A stretch of 64,000 nt of DNA, taken from Prosapia bicincta (Eukaryota > Arthropoda > Insecta > Hemiptera > Cercopidae). Shown here piece after piece: positions 47,496 to 61,111 of this stretch. The notes under the pieces are model-generated. The model was not told the origin of the DNA, did no database searches, and was given only the letters and a program-made list of their open reading frames with translations. The stretch's first letter is position 1; every line of letters begins with the position of its first letter. The DNA lies in contig JBAIZL010000242.1 of the NCBI GenBank assembly GCA_036971475.1, positions 102,501 to 166,500 on the forward strand, in the 5' to 3' direction. The translations under genes were made by a program, and so were the position numbers.

Positions 47496-49507
47496 TGCAG
47501 CGGCCAGAATGTCCGATGCAAAGAATCAGGGTAATTGTACAGAATACCAGAATCAAACCTAACCTGATTAAATAATTGGCTAAATTTATATGTAAAAATT
47601 TTAAAGCATTATAATAATAATAATATTAAAACTAGGGTAAATAATAGTAAAATGAAGAAAATTAGAAATAACTTTAGACTTAAAAAACATAAATTATAAT
47701 CAATAAGAAAAATTATCACTTCAAAGTGGATAGCCTAAATTATGTATACAAAAAAGACGGTAATTGTGTAGTATAACAAACTCGGCCTAGATGCCGGCTA
47801 TTAAAATAATTGTACTTAAATATAATCAGGAATAAAGAATGTAAATTTATAAGATGTGAGGAAAGTAAATTAGGCCTAGCTAGGGAAAATAGTATTTATG
47901 TAAAAGTAAAGATTAAATGTTAAAATGTAATACCCTAGAAATTAGGTTATACTAGAAGCAGTCATATTTGATTCCGGAAAAATCCGCCTAGGGTATTGAT
48001 TATAAATCTTGTCACTACGAAACGAAAGCGCTACAGTCGAACTTTGGATTAGGAATTTTAAAAAGAAAATTAAATTAAATAAGAAGAAATAAAGTCAAAA
48101 ACGTTATTAAATAAAAGGTAAAAATGGAAAGGACACATCAGAATACAGAAACGCCTTTTACAAAAAGTGAAACTAATCTTACTTCAGAATTTCCGAACAA
48201 ACAAAGTCAATTGCCATGGCAACGGCTTTCTGATTGGGCAAAAGTTGAAAAATGGATACTAGGGTGTGGGAAGTTTGAAATTGGAGAAGACGGGCCTCAC
48301 AAAAGAGACGCTATCCAGAATGAGAATGCATTAGGCTCTCAAGGCGAGCAGACGTGTTTTAGTACCATGCGACCAGGACAAGAAAAAATGTGCTAGAAAC
48401 AGAGTAAAAAGTGCTACGATGTGATCAGGGGAAGGAAGATATATATGAGCAAGGGCTCATATATACCCAGAACAAAATTTCGACCACCAAAATGCAAAAT
48501 TAAAGAAAATGAGAAGATTAAACGAAATTATGGAGAGACGCCTACCTACCAAGACCCTTGAAGCTGTAACGGGACCGACAGATGACAAAATTAATGAAGA
48601 TAAAAAGATTTCTACAGTACAAGGTTATATAATCAATTTAATTATTCTTTTTAAATAACATTTTACTTCAAATTATATTAACTTAAATTCAAAATTAAAT
48701 AAGATGGGAATAACCTAAGGGACTGATTAGTCAACTCTCTTAGGTTACCCAAATTTAAGTAACAAAGATGCAAAATTGACTTTCCATTCCCATCGCTGTG
48801 GGAATGTATGGATTAAGTAAAAGGTGTATATCTTATATGGCTTTTTCTAAGTAAATTTCTAATGAATAATTTCTAAAGAAGTTAATTGTTCAAGGCCTAG
48901 CCTAAAGGCATTAAATAGTAATATTAAGTGTTTGAAAAAGAATCAGATTTTAAAATATGTTAAATTTAACTGTAACAATCAAAACTATATACAAAATTAA
49001 TTATGGTAACTTTGATAATTTAAACTATATACAAAATTAATGATAATAAGAAAATTTAAAAACATAGAATGAGATAATAATGTTTAATTAAATGGCAAGT
49101 TGTATGAAATTTTGAAAAAGTAATTAGTCAAGAAAATCCTGTTAAATTAAATAAAAACAATAATAATTAATTTGAACCTTGGAACAAATAAATAAAAAGG
49201 TATATTTTCCAATTAGCTGTGTTTTCATTCTAAATAAGATAAGTTCACTAGGTATCCAGGTATAGTCTTTAAATCACAAGTGTCTCTCAAAGATTCCACT
49301 ACCCGAAAAGGAGCTTGAACAGGGCTTATCGGAGGCTAATTGGTTTTATCAAAAATTCAGGGGTTGGTTCCTCTGAGAGGTTTATTCCTTGAGGCACAGG
49401 TCTATGAAACTAGGTTCGTAGTCAATGGATAAACCATTACTTTCTTACTGACTTAACAATTGAGAAAAGAAAAGGCCATGGTAAGGCAGGGTAAAAGGTC
49501 GGTAAGA
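47496..49507. mobile_element. ~2-kb insertion splitting the 151-bp satellite
   Basis: Satellite sequence stops at cgtat (47495) and resumes at gtacgcat (49512), exactly where an uninterrupted unit at 49670 continues. GTAT lies on both sides (47492-47495 and 49508-49511), consistent with a 4-bp target-site duplication. The insert starts tgcagcggcc and ends gtcggtaaga without obvious inverted ends. It is purine-rich over 48050-48600 with a small ORF, and has a 10-bp-stem hairpin ATATATGAGC/GCTCATATAT at 48441-48464. Class unknown; an internally deleted LTR element is possible. Confidence 0.6.
48124..48396 (+). CDS. Small ORF in the satellite insertion, unrecognised
   Basis: A 90-residue frame starting at an ATG after an A-rich leader (taaaaatgg). 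The product is hydrophilic and rich in Glu, Lys, Gln and Thr, with a LPWQRLSDWAKVEKWILG stretch as its only hydrophobic part. It has no recognised domain. Position near the start of a purine-rich strand would suit a gag-like protein of a retroelement, but that is inference. Similar codon composition continues in other frames to ~48620, so the ORF may be frameshifted. Confidence 0.3.
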   Translation: MERTHQNTETPFTKSETNLTSEFPNKQSQLPWQRLSDWAKVEKWILGCGKFEIGEDGPHKRDAIQNENALGSQGEQTCFSTMRPGQEKMC

Positions 49508-50005
49508 GTATGTACGCATAACAAACATATATAGAGTGAAAGAATTGGTAGGAAGAAAAGGAGAAGAGTGGAAACGACGATTGGTGACAAGTGAAGGATA
49601 CAAGCTGGACGGGGAGATTCTCTAAGGAGGAAGGGGGAAATGAAAACGTCTCAAACTAGTAGCAAGCATACGTATGTACGCATAAGAAACATATATAGAG
49701 TGAAAGAATTGGTAGGAAGAAAAGGAGAAGAGTGGAAACGACGATTGGTGACAAGTGAAGGATACAAGCTGGACGGGGAGATTCTCTAAGGAGGAAGGGG
49801 GAAATGAAACGTCTCAGAACTAGTAGCAAGCATAACAAAAATATATAGAGTGATAGAATTGGTAGGGAGAAAATATATGAGCGAAAATAATGGCTGGTGA
49901 TAAGTGGAGCCCCAAGCTGCTCGGGTATATTCTCCACGGAGGAGGGAGGATGAAAACGTCTCAAAGCTAGTAGCAAGCAAACATTCACATGACAAACATA
50001 TCAAG
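49508..50005. repeat. 151-bp satellite array, right part
   Basis: Three diverged units of ~150-165 bp (starting near 49512, 49672 and 49830). They share ggacggggagattctctaag and agtagcaagcata with the last unit before the insertion, so the array was continuous before the insertion. Confidence 0.9.
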
Positions 50006-50531
50006 TGATATTCGTAAGGGGGATAAAGAGTGACAGATACTTTTAGTAAACGGAGAGGTAAATATGAGAGCTCGTTTTTTTCAAATATATAAATAAAAGT
50101 GATACTTATTTAAACTGAAAACGTAAAAATAAAAAAGTGCTCACAATATCCAAACACGGTTTATTTCGTCTAGTAATTGTTATTCAGTTTTGCATATTTA
50201 CAGCAGGGTAGATTCGTAAACACCTATCTTCACCCTGGTTGACAGGTCTACGTCAGTTAAACGACCGTTACCTCAAAGTAACTTTTTGCTATTCCCAGTA
50301 CCATTTCTCCTTATTGCTATCCTCTCCTTAGGGCTACCCAACATCATCTACTCTCATAGTCGTCCTTCTTACAATGGCGTATAACGAGTATATACTTCTT
50401 TACACAAATGTTTACAGAATGTTTAATACTTTTACAAGAGTTGTACAATTTTTGTAAAATCTATTGTAGGCCTATAACAATCTAGTACACATTTGTTCCA
50501 AATTTAAAAATTTAATTACACTATTACACTA
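50006..50531. other. No gene recognised
   Basis: AT-rich sequence without recognised features. Confidence 0.5.
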
Positions 50532-50562
<31 letters not shown>

Positions 50563-50565
50563 CCT
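50532..50565. repeat. (CT)n microsatellite
   Basis: A CT run with one interruption (tttc). Confidence 0.9.
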
Positions 50566-50582
50566 ATAATGTAGATGATGTA

Positions 50583-50810
50583 TTTCATATAAATATTTTT
50601 GAAATTATTTTCTCGAAGCTTTTTATAGTTGTAACATAGACTATTGATACTATCAAGAACTTCTTACAAAGTGTAACAGCTAAAACAACAATAAAATGTA
50701 GTTCATGAGTGTTGTTTTAGCTGTTCACGATGTAAGAATCTCTTGATAATATCAATATGTTACATTGTAGAAAAGTTTCGGGGAAATAACTTTATAAATA
50801 TTCTTGAAAA
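50583..50810. repeat. Imperfect palindrome, ~105-bp arms
   Basis: Arms 50583-50690 and 50710-50810 are inverted. The inner part is nearly perfect (agctaaaacaaca with its inverse) and the outer part diverged (cgaagctttttatag against cgaaacttttctac). It has a 19-bp spacer and no ORF. The hammerhead-like motif was not found here, so this is another foldback element or a very old PLE palindrome. Confidence 0.72.
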
Positions 50811-50822
50811 TGAAATGTAAGT

Positions 50823-50930
<108 letters not shown>

Positions 50931-50934
50931 TTTT

Positions 50935-51217
50935 TTTAATAAATTAAAAATATTTCAATAACAAGAATACTTTTAATGCATATATTATTCAAAGCTTTTA
51001 GCCGATAAAACAGGACCAGCATCTTCAGGAAAATAATTATCTAACAAAAGATTAAAACAGGATTATGTAACAGGACTTTTTGTTACATTTCCTGAAGATG
51101 CTGGTACTGTTTTATCGGCGAAAAGCTTTAAATAATATATACGAGTATATTAAAAGTATTCTTGTTTTTTTAAATATTTTTTAATTATTAACTATATTAC
51201 AAGAAAACATAATACCA

Positions 51218-51222
<5 letters not shown>
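50935..51222. mobile_element. Palindromic PLE, family A
   Basis: Inverted arms (about 50944-51031 and 51087-51185) carry outward family-A motifs. The plus-strand one is CTGAAGA (51092), T, stem GCTGGT/ATCGGC, GAAA (51120-51123), AAGCTT. The left one has a change (tagccg for tcgccg), which breaks its GAA. An inner atgtaacagg...tgttacat loop separates them. The one-sided tail (51186-51222) contains tatattacaagaaaacat and leads into (TA)n, as in the 14-kb copies. Confidence 0.85.

Positions 51223-51279
<57 letters not shown>
51223..51279. repeat. (TA)n microsatellite
   Basis: A TA run directly after the family-A tail. Confidence 0.95.
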
Positions 51280-51284
<5 letters not shown>

Positions 51285-54200
51285 TATATTATTAGAAAGA
51301 GAGAGAGCGAGATTGGAGGAAGGGAGTTAGAAGACATACTAGCCGTAAAAAAAAACAGAAAAACCTGACACCGTATTTCTCTACAAGTTAGATTTTCGAG
51401 AGGTTGGAGGCTTAAATCGTTGCGACGGCGGAATTAAATCAGATTCTAAAGGTGAAAGGTGAAGCAGTAATTACTGCTGACTCCGGGTTTAAACATTTTC
51501 AATTACCTTAAATATGGAAATACTTTTCTCTTCAACGCTTTATTACTTTTAAAATTATTAAGATTGAACTTCCTTTTTTTTCTTCCCGTCTATTATTTTG
51601 TTTGCCCTTTTCTTACTTATTAAAAAAAAGCAATTTCTTTCGTAACAAGCTTGAGCACTGTGTATTATGCGCGCCCATATGAGAGTTTTACTGTACGTGA
51701 AGGCATTACATACTAAACAATTAGGCAGAATTTAGTTTAAACCTTGTTTATCCTATTAGTACTTATAAAGTACTAGGCCAAGGTAATTAATTATAAAGAA
51801 AATAAAAACATCTAATTACTCGTAGTTTTTATTAAAAAAACAATAACATGTAAATATTCAAGGAAAACACATATTTTGTTGTATATAAATATTTCAGTTC
51901 CAATTCATGTCCTACAATTCACAAATTTTTAAATAACTGGTTAACTGGCCAATTTCTCGAAAAAATCCACTGTTCAACATATGATGCTTGGATATTTACT
52001 TTGTTTTTCAAGTCTGGGCGTGAGCTAAGGGTTCGCGCCCCCTTACCCCCGGGTATGGGCGTCCATGCTGTGTATGTGATGTACCATACTGTATTTTGGA
52101 TATGTGAGACACGTTAATGAAAGCTTAAGCATGTTTCTCAAACTCTGTCACGCATACACAGCAGTGGTACTGGGAAAACATGTGTATGATTTAGCAAATC
52201 GAAAAACTTTGAAATATTTAGCACATATTTTTAGAAGGTTCTAAATTTATCTTCAATAAAAGATTTGAGTGGCTTTTTTTGAGTAAGCTAAAGTTCCGGA
52301 TAGGAGAATCGATCCTTAAAAACGAGTTTATAAGTACTCATAATAAATGTATGTGTCAGTATTCTCAACGAATATAAAGGACTATCAAATGTGTCTTGGG
52401 TTTCCCACAATCCTCCATCTCTACGATAGAGAATTTTCAATATATATTTGACTACATTTTTCTTCCTTTCCCAACATTACAATATTTTTCTCTGTTTGCG
52501 TGTTTCGGAATAACTCCATTCTCAAGACTTAATTAATACACACCTTTATGAGTATTCTTATGTTCAGAAAGGCAGAAAAATGTACTCAAATATATTGTAA
52601 AATATTCCTAGCAGAAGTGAAGAAGAGACTATTAAAAATTTCGAGGATTTTATAGCTTAACTTGAGAACAAAAATATAGAAACAGGCTAAACTTTTAGTT
52701 ATTGTGTTTTCTTCAAATATGACTACATTGCGGAAAACAGTGTAAAATGTTGTAGTGTATACTGTAACCACATGCCTGCCCATTAGTTCAGGTTACAAGA
52801 GATGATCTTGCGACAAGATATTGCGACTCCTTCATAGATGTCGCAATATTTATTTACCTACTTCAGTAGATACATCTATTATCCCATATTTATTTCAGTT
52901 TGTCTCTGTCGGTGATTTTTTTAAAAATATTTAGGCGTCATCTTGATGTAGTAATAAATTCAGTGTTGTCAAGAGTTCAAAATGTTTGGTTATTTCTGTC
53001 CATTTTGAATTTTCTTGTTCTTTATGTTTCACTAAACATTTTTAAACTAAAAAATTAAAAGTGAAAATGAAAAATAAAACAATAACTACATAAAAACGAT
53101 AATACAAATTTAATTTTGACAACTAATATTCAAGTGTAATAATACTTAATACGTTGCAATAAAAAGACAATATGAAAGGAGTTTAATTTTAACAATTCTT
53201 AATACAATTACATTTTACACTTAAAACAGTGTAATAATATATTTATTATTATTGAACATTTCATAACCAAAATCATTTTGAATTCAACTGCTCCAAATCT
53301 ACATTCATTGTTAATACAGTATTATCATGATAGTTAACAAGTTAGTGACAATATAATACTCAACAGTTTTTGTTGTCACCAACAGGTGAACTAGTTCATT
53401 ATAATACTGACACTGACGGCGAAAAGCTTACAGCAGTTCTCATTATGACATGTTTGCAAAAATGTACAACAAAACGTTCAGAGGTTAATTATTAATAATA
53501 TTATAATACACATCAGGAAGAGAATTCTATCAATGCAATACCTGTATTAAGATAATAATATGGATTCTATAGCTTTATCTTATTTATATATTTGTAATAC
53601 TCCAGATGCCAAAAAAACACCTCTTATATTTATTTTGAAAGAGTAATTGAAATAACTTATTTCTCTGACGTATTATAATTTTGTTTCTGTAAAACTGTTT
53701 TAGGAAATCATTTAATAATTGTTATAATATTCTATGTATCTACTAGACTCTACATTAAATTGTTAAAAATCATGTTTATATCGTTGTTTCTGTCATATTT
53801 TTCTAGTTTATTACAGCATAAAAATATACAAGACAAAATATACATAAATAACGAAAAGTAGGTTGAACTGGAGAGAAGGAGGGGTTAAATTCGTAAAATA
53901 AGAAGCAAAAGGTGAATACAAAAGAAATCTGTGACTAGAAAAAGTATATAAAGATTACAACCTGGCGGGAACGAAAAACAAGTTCGGAATGATGGAAATT
54001 CTCCGAAACACGTTTAGAAGAAAAATATTTTATGCAACAGATTTGAAAATATAATAAATGATTTAATATTTTCTTCGTTTCTGTTGAAACGTAAGCTCCG
54101 TGTAAAAATCTGTTGAGAATAATAAGTTTCGGACGTCCCTTATATTATCAGTAGATCGAACTGGCAAGAGGGCGGGGCTGAAACCGTTCAATAGAGCCTT

Positions 54201-55639
54201 GACTAGTAAAACTGTATAAAAACGACACCTGAGCGAGGAAAAGCAACACATAGAAACTTTTAATTAATCGAAATTTTCAAAAAACGCACAAACAAGAAAA
54301 AAATATGACAGTGCTAGAAAAGACCGAGCGATATTATGGTGTCGTGCCACTTGCGACCCAGCAATCTGCCACCGTGCCAATTTGCGACTCTACTATTGAA
54401 TACTGGTATTTAACTAAACTATTCCATTTAAACCAATATTGGATCCAATAATCAATCGAATCCAATAATAATTATTCTTAGTAATATGGAGAACGCTCCA
54501 GAAGACAACAACGTCAAACTAACATTTTTGTACTTTTTCATTCAGCTGTGGTTGGAAAATGCTACCATACCACGTCACATATGGAATGTAGAAAGCGGGA
54601 ACTACAAGTTTAATCCTTAAATGGAATACAATTTTTTTTTCTCATAGAGAAACTAAAAATAATAGCTATGGAGACATCTTTCATTTTTTAAATTTTAAGG
54701 AACTTGGAGAAATGGGAACAAAAAAAAGTATTCAAAAAACTCAACCAGAGAATACAAAATATCCATGATGAGTTTAGAAACAGAGGTGACTTTAAAAAAT
54801 GTTTAAGTGCATTGAACTATGTAAATACAGTAAGTTGGAGTGAACAATAAAGTCACTTAGACGCTATAAACTGATTGTATAATTATTTAATTTTAAATTC
54901 TGATAAGCCATGCAGCTGATTTTTAAGTAAAAAATACTAAATGAATAAAATAACATCGAAAACATAAAGTTTGAAAGTAAGCAATTGAAAGTAAAAAATT
55001 AAAAAAATAAATAAATGGTTGTTAATGTCCAACCCCAAACCTCCCCGTGGCAGCAGCTGGAAATCAATAATACGCTAATACCCACTAGGCTAATATGGGG
55101 CTCTGGCAGAATATATGTTTTTACACGCATTAATACTTTTCAATGGGTCGCATGTAGCACTGTACGCTAACAGCTTGGTCCCAAATGACACGATTTTTGT
55201 TGGATCACAACCGGCACGGTAGCCACTTGCAAGTAACCTATATTATAATCTACAGGTTTTGAAAAAAAAATTATATAAATTCACAATAATTTTAAAATAA
55301 TAACATGTAAATAATTTTGAGTTCGTCATTAGATTAACGAAACTACGAATATATCACATAATTGTTACACAAAATTCTCAAGAACGTTTAGTTACTCAAA
55401 CACGTTTCAACCATGCCATACGTACTCATCACTTACTATTAAATACACAACACAAAAGTAACAATCATTATTGATATTAAAATAACAATTATTGCTTTTG
55501 TAATAACCATTAATGAGGAGAACGTACTTCGAACGCGTTAGATTTAATAAACAGTCATGACCAGACCTTTATTGCAGCTCTAAAGCGATCGGCCTACCAT
55601 CTACAAATGGACAGGAAATTATTGTGTATATAGGTAGGG
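51280..55639. other. No gene recognised
   Basis: Long AT-rich stretch with short low-complexity frames only. At 53408-53432, ctgacactgacggcgaaaagctt contains the GAA-AAGCTT end of a PLE motif, but the 5' half does not pair. A C-rich patch at 52040-52060 and a GC-richer patch at 54330-54390 are unexplained. Confidence 0.5.
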
Positions 55640-58575
55640 GTATAAAATAATCTGGAATGCCAAGTATAGGGAACATGGCATACTTCGTGCAAGGTCGAAC
55701 AAAAAAGAAGACCAACTCTCTATTGGTACCATAATGAGGTGTCACTCGTTACACTGATCTAAAGGGAAGACATACGAAGAGAGTTAGAGGGAATCGTGTA
55801 TGACTAAGGGAAGATCATAACGATACTTGGAATAAAGTAATATTATGGCATTACACGTGAAGGTCGAATACCATAAGCAGACCTACTCTCTATTGGTGCC
55901 ATAATGAGGTGTCACTCGATACACTGCTCTAAAGGGAAGACATACGAAGAGAGTTAGAGGGAATTGTGTATGACTATTTAAGATCATAACGATACTGGGA
56001 ATAAAGTAACATTATGGCATTACACGTGAAGGTCGAATACCATAAGCAGACCTACTCTCTATTGGTGCCATAATGAGGTGTCACTCGATACACTGCTCTA
56101 AAGGGAAGACATACGAAGAGAGTTAGAGGGAATTGTGTATGACTAAGGGAAGATCATAACGATACTGGGAATAAAGTAACATTATGGCATTACACGTGAA
56201 GGTCGAATGCCAAAAGCAGACCTACTCTCTATTGGTGCCATAATGAGGTGTCACTCGATACACTGCTCTAAAGGGCAGACATACGAAGAGAGTTAGAGGG
56301 AATTGTGTATGACTAAGGGAAGATCATAACGATACTGGGAATAAAGTAACATTATGGCATTACACGTGAAGGTCGAATACCAAAAGCAGACCTACTCTCT
56401 ATTGGTGCCATAATGAGGTGTCACTCGATACACTGCTCTAAAGGGAAGACATACGAAGAGAGCTAGAGGGAATTGTGTATGACTAAGGGAAGATCATAAC
56501 GATACTGGGAATAAAGTAACATTATGGCATTACACGTGAAGGTCGAATACCAAAAGCAGACCTACTCTCTATTGGTGCCATAATGAGGTGTCACTCGATA
56601 CACTGCTCTAAAGGGAATTGTGTATGACTAAGGGAAGATCATAACGATACTGGGAATAAAGTAACATTATGGCATTACACGTGAAGGTCGAATACCAAAA
56701 GCAGACCTACTCTCTATTGGTGCCATAATGAGGTGTCACTAGTTACACTGCTCTAAAGGGAAGACATACGAAGAGAGTTAGAGGGAATTGTGTATGACTA
56801 TTTAAGATCATAACGATACTGGGAATAAAGTAACATTATGGCATTACACGTGAAGGTCGAATACCAAAAGCAGACCTACTCTCTATTGGTGCCATAATGA
56901 GGTGTCACTCGATACACTGCTCTAAAGGGAAGACATACGAAGAGAGTTAGAGGGAATTGTGTATGACTAAGGGAAGATCATAACGATACTTGGAATAAAG
57001 TAACATTATGGCATTACACGTGAAGGTCGAATACCAAAAGCAGACCTACTCTCTATTGGTGCCATAATGAGGTGTCACTAGTTACACTGCTCTAAAGGGA
57101 AGACATACGAAGAGAGTTAGAGGGAATTTGTGTATGACTATTTAAGATCATAACGATACTGGGAATAAAGTAACATTATGGCATTACACGTGAAGGTCGA
57201 ATACCAAAAGCAGACCTACTCTCTATTGGTGCCATAATGAGGTGTCACTCGATACACTGCTCTAAAGGGAAGACATACGACGAGAGTTAGGAGGAATTGT
57301 GTATGACTAAGGGAAGATCATAACGATACTTGGAATAAAGTAACATTATGGCATTACACGTGAAGGTCGAATACCAAAAGCAGACCTACTCTCTATTGGT
57401 GCCATAATGAGGTGTCACTAGTTACACTGCTCTAAAGGGAAGACATACGAAGAGAGTTAGAGGGAATTTGTGTATGACTATTTAAGATCATAACGATACT
57501 GGGAATAAAGTAACATTATGGCATTACACGTGAAGGTCGAATACCAAAAGCAGACCTACTCTCTATTGGTGCCATAATGAGGTGTCACTCGATACACTGC
57601 TCTAAAGGGAAGACATACGAAGAGAGTTAGGAGGAATTGGGTATGACTATTTAAGATCATAACGATACTGGGAATAAAGTAACATTATGGCATTACACGT
57701 GAAGGTCGAATACCAAAAGCAGACCTACTCTCTATTGGTGCCATAATGAGGTGTCACTAGTTACACTGCTCTAAAGAGAAGACATACGAAGAGAGTTAGA
57801 GGGAATTGTGTATGACTATTTAAGATCATAACGATACTGGGAATAAAGTAACATTATGGCATTACACGTGAAGGTCGAATGCCAAAAGTAGACCTACTCT
57901 CTATTGGTGCCATAATGAGGTGTCACTCGATACACTGCTCTAAAGGGAAGACATACGAAGAGAGTTAGGGGGAATTGTGTATGACTAAGGGAAGATCATA
58001 ACGATACTGGGAATGAAGTAACATTATGGCATTACACGTGAAGGTCGAATGCCAAAAGTAGACCTACTCTCTATTGGTGCCATAATGAGGTGTCACTCGA
58101 TACACTGCTCTAAAGGGAAGACATACGAAGAGAGTTAGGGGGAATTGTGTATGACTAAGGGAAGATCATAACGATACTGGGAATGAAGTAACATTCATTA
58201 CACGTGAAGGTCGAATACCAAAAGCAGACCTACTCTCTATTGGTGCCATAATGAGGTGTCACTAGTTACACTGATCTAAATGGAAGACATACGAAGAGAG
58301 TTAGAGGGAATTGTGTATGACTATTTAAGTTCATAACGATACTGGGAATAAAGTAGCTTTATGGTATTACACGTGAAGGTCGAATACCAAAAGCAGACCT
58401 ACTCTCTATTGGTGCCATAATGAGGCGTCACTAGTTACACTGATCTAAATGGAAGACATACGAAGAGAGTTAGAGGGAATTGTGTATGACTATTTAAGTT
58501 CATAACGATACTGGGAATAAAGTAGCTTTATGGCATTACACATGCAAGGTCTGAGGGAAGACATAGGAAGAATAG
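55640..58575. repeat. 170-bp satellite, ~17 copies
   Basis: The aggtcga landmark occurs 17 times between 55692 and 58377 at 165-170-bp steps, with one 145-bp step (56540 to 56685) caused by a deletion. Two variants exist: cgatac with aagggaag, and agttac with atttaag. They alternate from ~56690 to 57590, giving a 340-bp dimer. Units at both edges are more diverged. No ORF of interest. Confidence 0.97.
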
Positions 58576-61111
58576 ATTAAACATTCTAAAATTAAACGTG
58601 CATTGTTGAATACCAAAAGTAACCTTCTCTCTATTGGTGTCATAATAAGGTGTCTACATATTACATCATTGTTCTTAACCGTTGTTAATATAATTGTCTA
58701 TCGCTACCCGGAATTTTTGTGTGTGGGGATCCTTTGTTTTATGTCTATAAATAGGACAATACATACAGTACTTGCGTATTTATTTAGTTTTCAATTTGAA
58801 AACGAAAGAAATTAAATTGACAGACATGAAATTAAACTTTATAAAGTTTAATGCTTTCATTCCGACCAAAAACTAAAACAAGGTCTGGAATTTGACTTTT
58901 ACTTTAAGAGAAAAATACATTTACTATTCTTTAAACACTCTATACTGCCCTAATAAAATACTCTGAAACCCATCTTGCACTTAGCACTTCATTCTAACAC
59001 CTGAGTTCTATTTTGTTTATTTTATCCGTAGCAAACAACGTATAGGCCTCTACAATCCCCACGCGACTAAAATTCCTTGCGAATTTTATAGCGTTATAAA
59101 ATCAATACAGAAGAGACAATCAAAGGGGTGTAAAAGATAAATGATCGACCTGTGGGCCAGTCACACCCCGTCATCCATTACCTTCGTCATACTTCTCATT
59201 CCAATTGGAATTCAGAATGTCACGCTATCTACGGAAAGATTTTAACGAAATCCTGTTTCATTTGTTCGAATTCATTGGAAATGAAATATTTTCCAATATT
59301 TATAAATTAGTTGCTTGTTTTTTTTATTCAAGGGTTTTCAAATTTCCAGCTGATTTCCATCAATCTTTGATTTGATCCTTCTACTTTTTGTGTGTGATAT
59401 TTGGTCTCCATTGAGCAAGTTTTGTTGGAACTAGTGACTGCGAGAGAATAGGATTATTAGACATTTCTAGAAATCTCTTTGGTAGTTACTTGCATTCTGC
59501 ACGTAATCGATATTGGAAAAGAGTATACCTCACAAAAGTCTTCAGGAATATTAAAAAAAAACAATCCAGTGGTGACACACATTTTATGTAAAAGGAGGCA
59601 TTATATTTCACTTCACAATGAAGACAAAACGTTTTAAAATCGCGTTTTGAAATTCCGAATAATACCGAACTCCATATTATGCGACATTAGAATATAACTA
59701 AAGTATCTAGGTAGAATAGAATTAGTTATTAAAAAACAAAATCAAGTCTGCTAAGATACAAACTTGTTGACACGTGAAGAATCCTCAATTTTTGTTACGA
59801 TCCTACGTCGCTTCGCAGATCATGGAGGCCGTGTTTAACGCTTTCAATTGTTTATATAGTGCATTAGAAAACATTAGTTTTTTAAAAGGCGAGGCTATCC
59901 TACCTAGAGAATTTGTAGTTATATCTGAACAGTTTTATAGATTAAAAAGTTATTTTCAGAAGTTCTTTGTGTAGGCCCATTGTGAAATGATATTTTAAAG
60001 GTTAGAATGCATTTACCGAAACCCAATACCAAACATTTCTTCACAGTGTATGTTTAGCCTTGAGTTTCGTTTAAAATGTTTAACCTTAGATATTATTACA
60101 AGGCTTTAGTAAGACATATTCTACAAATGAAGTTACTTTTGCCTTTCTTCAAACTTAAATTATTGTGGCAGTGCAAAGATGTTTTATATTCTTTCCATAT
60201 TCCTGAAGACTTTCTGCATCGCCAAAAATAAGTTGTTTGCCAATATTGATTACGGGTAGGAAGCAAATACGCGTATTTTCCTCTAAAAATGATATCTCAA
60301 TTTCAACATGTTCTTTAACTTTATCTCTTTTTTATCTTTCAACTAAATAAAATTGCATACTAGAACACTAAATAAAGTTTATCAAACAAAATAAGGTAAA
60401 CATCATAATTTACCTTAACAAAATATTAAACGTCTTCTTAAAACGGGGGTTAACTTTACGGTTTGCAAAGGATACGGTCAAAATTTAAATTTTGATTTTT
60501 TGGAAAATAGGAACAGAGTTTTCCGATTTTTGTTACTTCTATTAGCCTAAAAACCTCTGAAGTAACACGTTAAAACAACCGTAGTTACTTTGTTATTACA
60601 GATAACTACTTCAGAACAGTGACGCTACCTACAACTCATCCATAAACTGCTAAAATATCTTTTGTCATGAGACCTACAGATCTATAACAGTACCTCTAGG
60701 AAAGCTCTACTAGGAAAGCTCTACTCACTAGACAATATAGCTGTTATATATTTATAATGTTTAGATATTTATTCATTTAAATATCTTATTATTATAATTA
60801 ATTAGAATAATTTATTAATTATAACATACATAATATATTACATTTATTTATTAAAGATTAATTAAATAATATTACAATATATTTATTTAATTTAACTAAA
60901 ACAACGGAAACGTGCCTGACAAGGGAGAGGAGATACAATAGGCAAAAGGTTTATATGTAACTAAAACCGACGACGCGAAGAAGGCCGTGGGCGCGATGAC
61001 AAGACAGAACAGATGGCGTAAATTCTTTCCCGTATATTGGGCATTGAAACAAGATAAATATTTGTTGAAAAGAATTAGATTTATTTCTTGATGTTTCCAA
61101 AAACTGTATTT
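58576..61111. other. No gene recognised
   Basis: Contains a degenerate last satellite fragment to ~58660, then AT-rich sequence. Frames at 58603-58815 and 59774-59974 show no recognised domain. A short GC-richer patch lies at 60905-61010. Confidence 0.5.

Noticed and set aside
46446..47521. Series of 73-residue hydrophobic minus-strand ORFs at 151-bp steps
   Set aside because: Each crosses about one and a half satellite units. Repetition of the unit explains it.
53405..53435. ctgacactgacggcgaaaagctt, possible PLE terminal motif
   Set aside because: Only the GAA-AAGCTT half fits; the first heptamer and stem are not recoverable.
60205..60235. cctgaagactttctgcatcgcc followed by aaaa
   Set aside because: CTGAAGA is present, but no stem forms and GAAA is absent.
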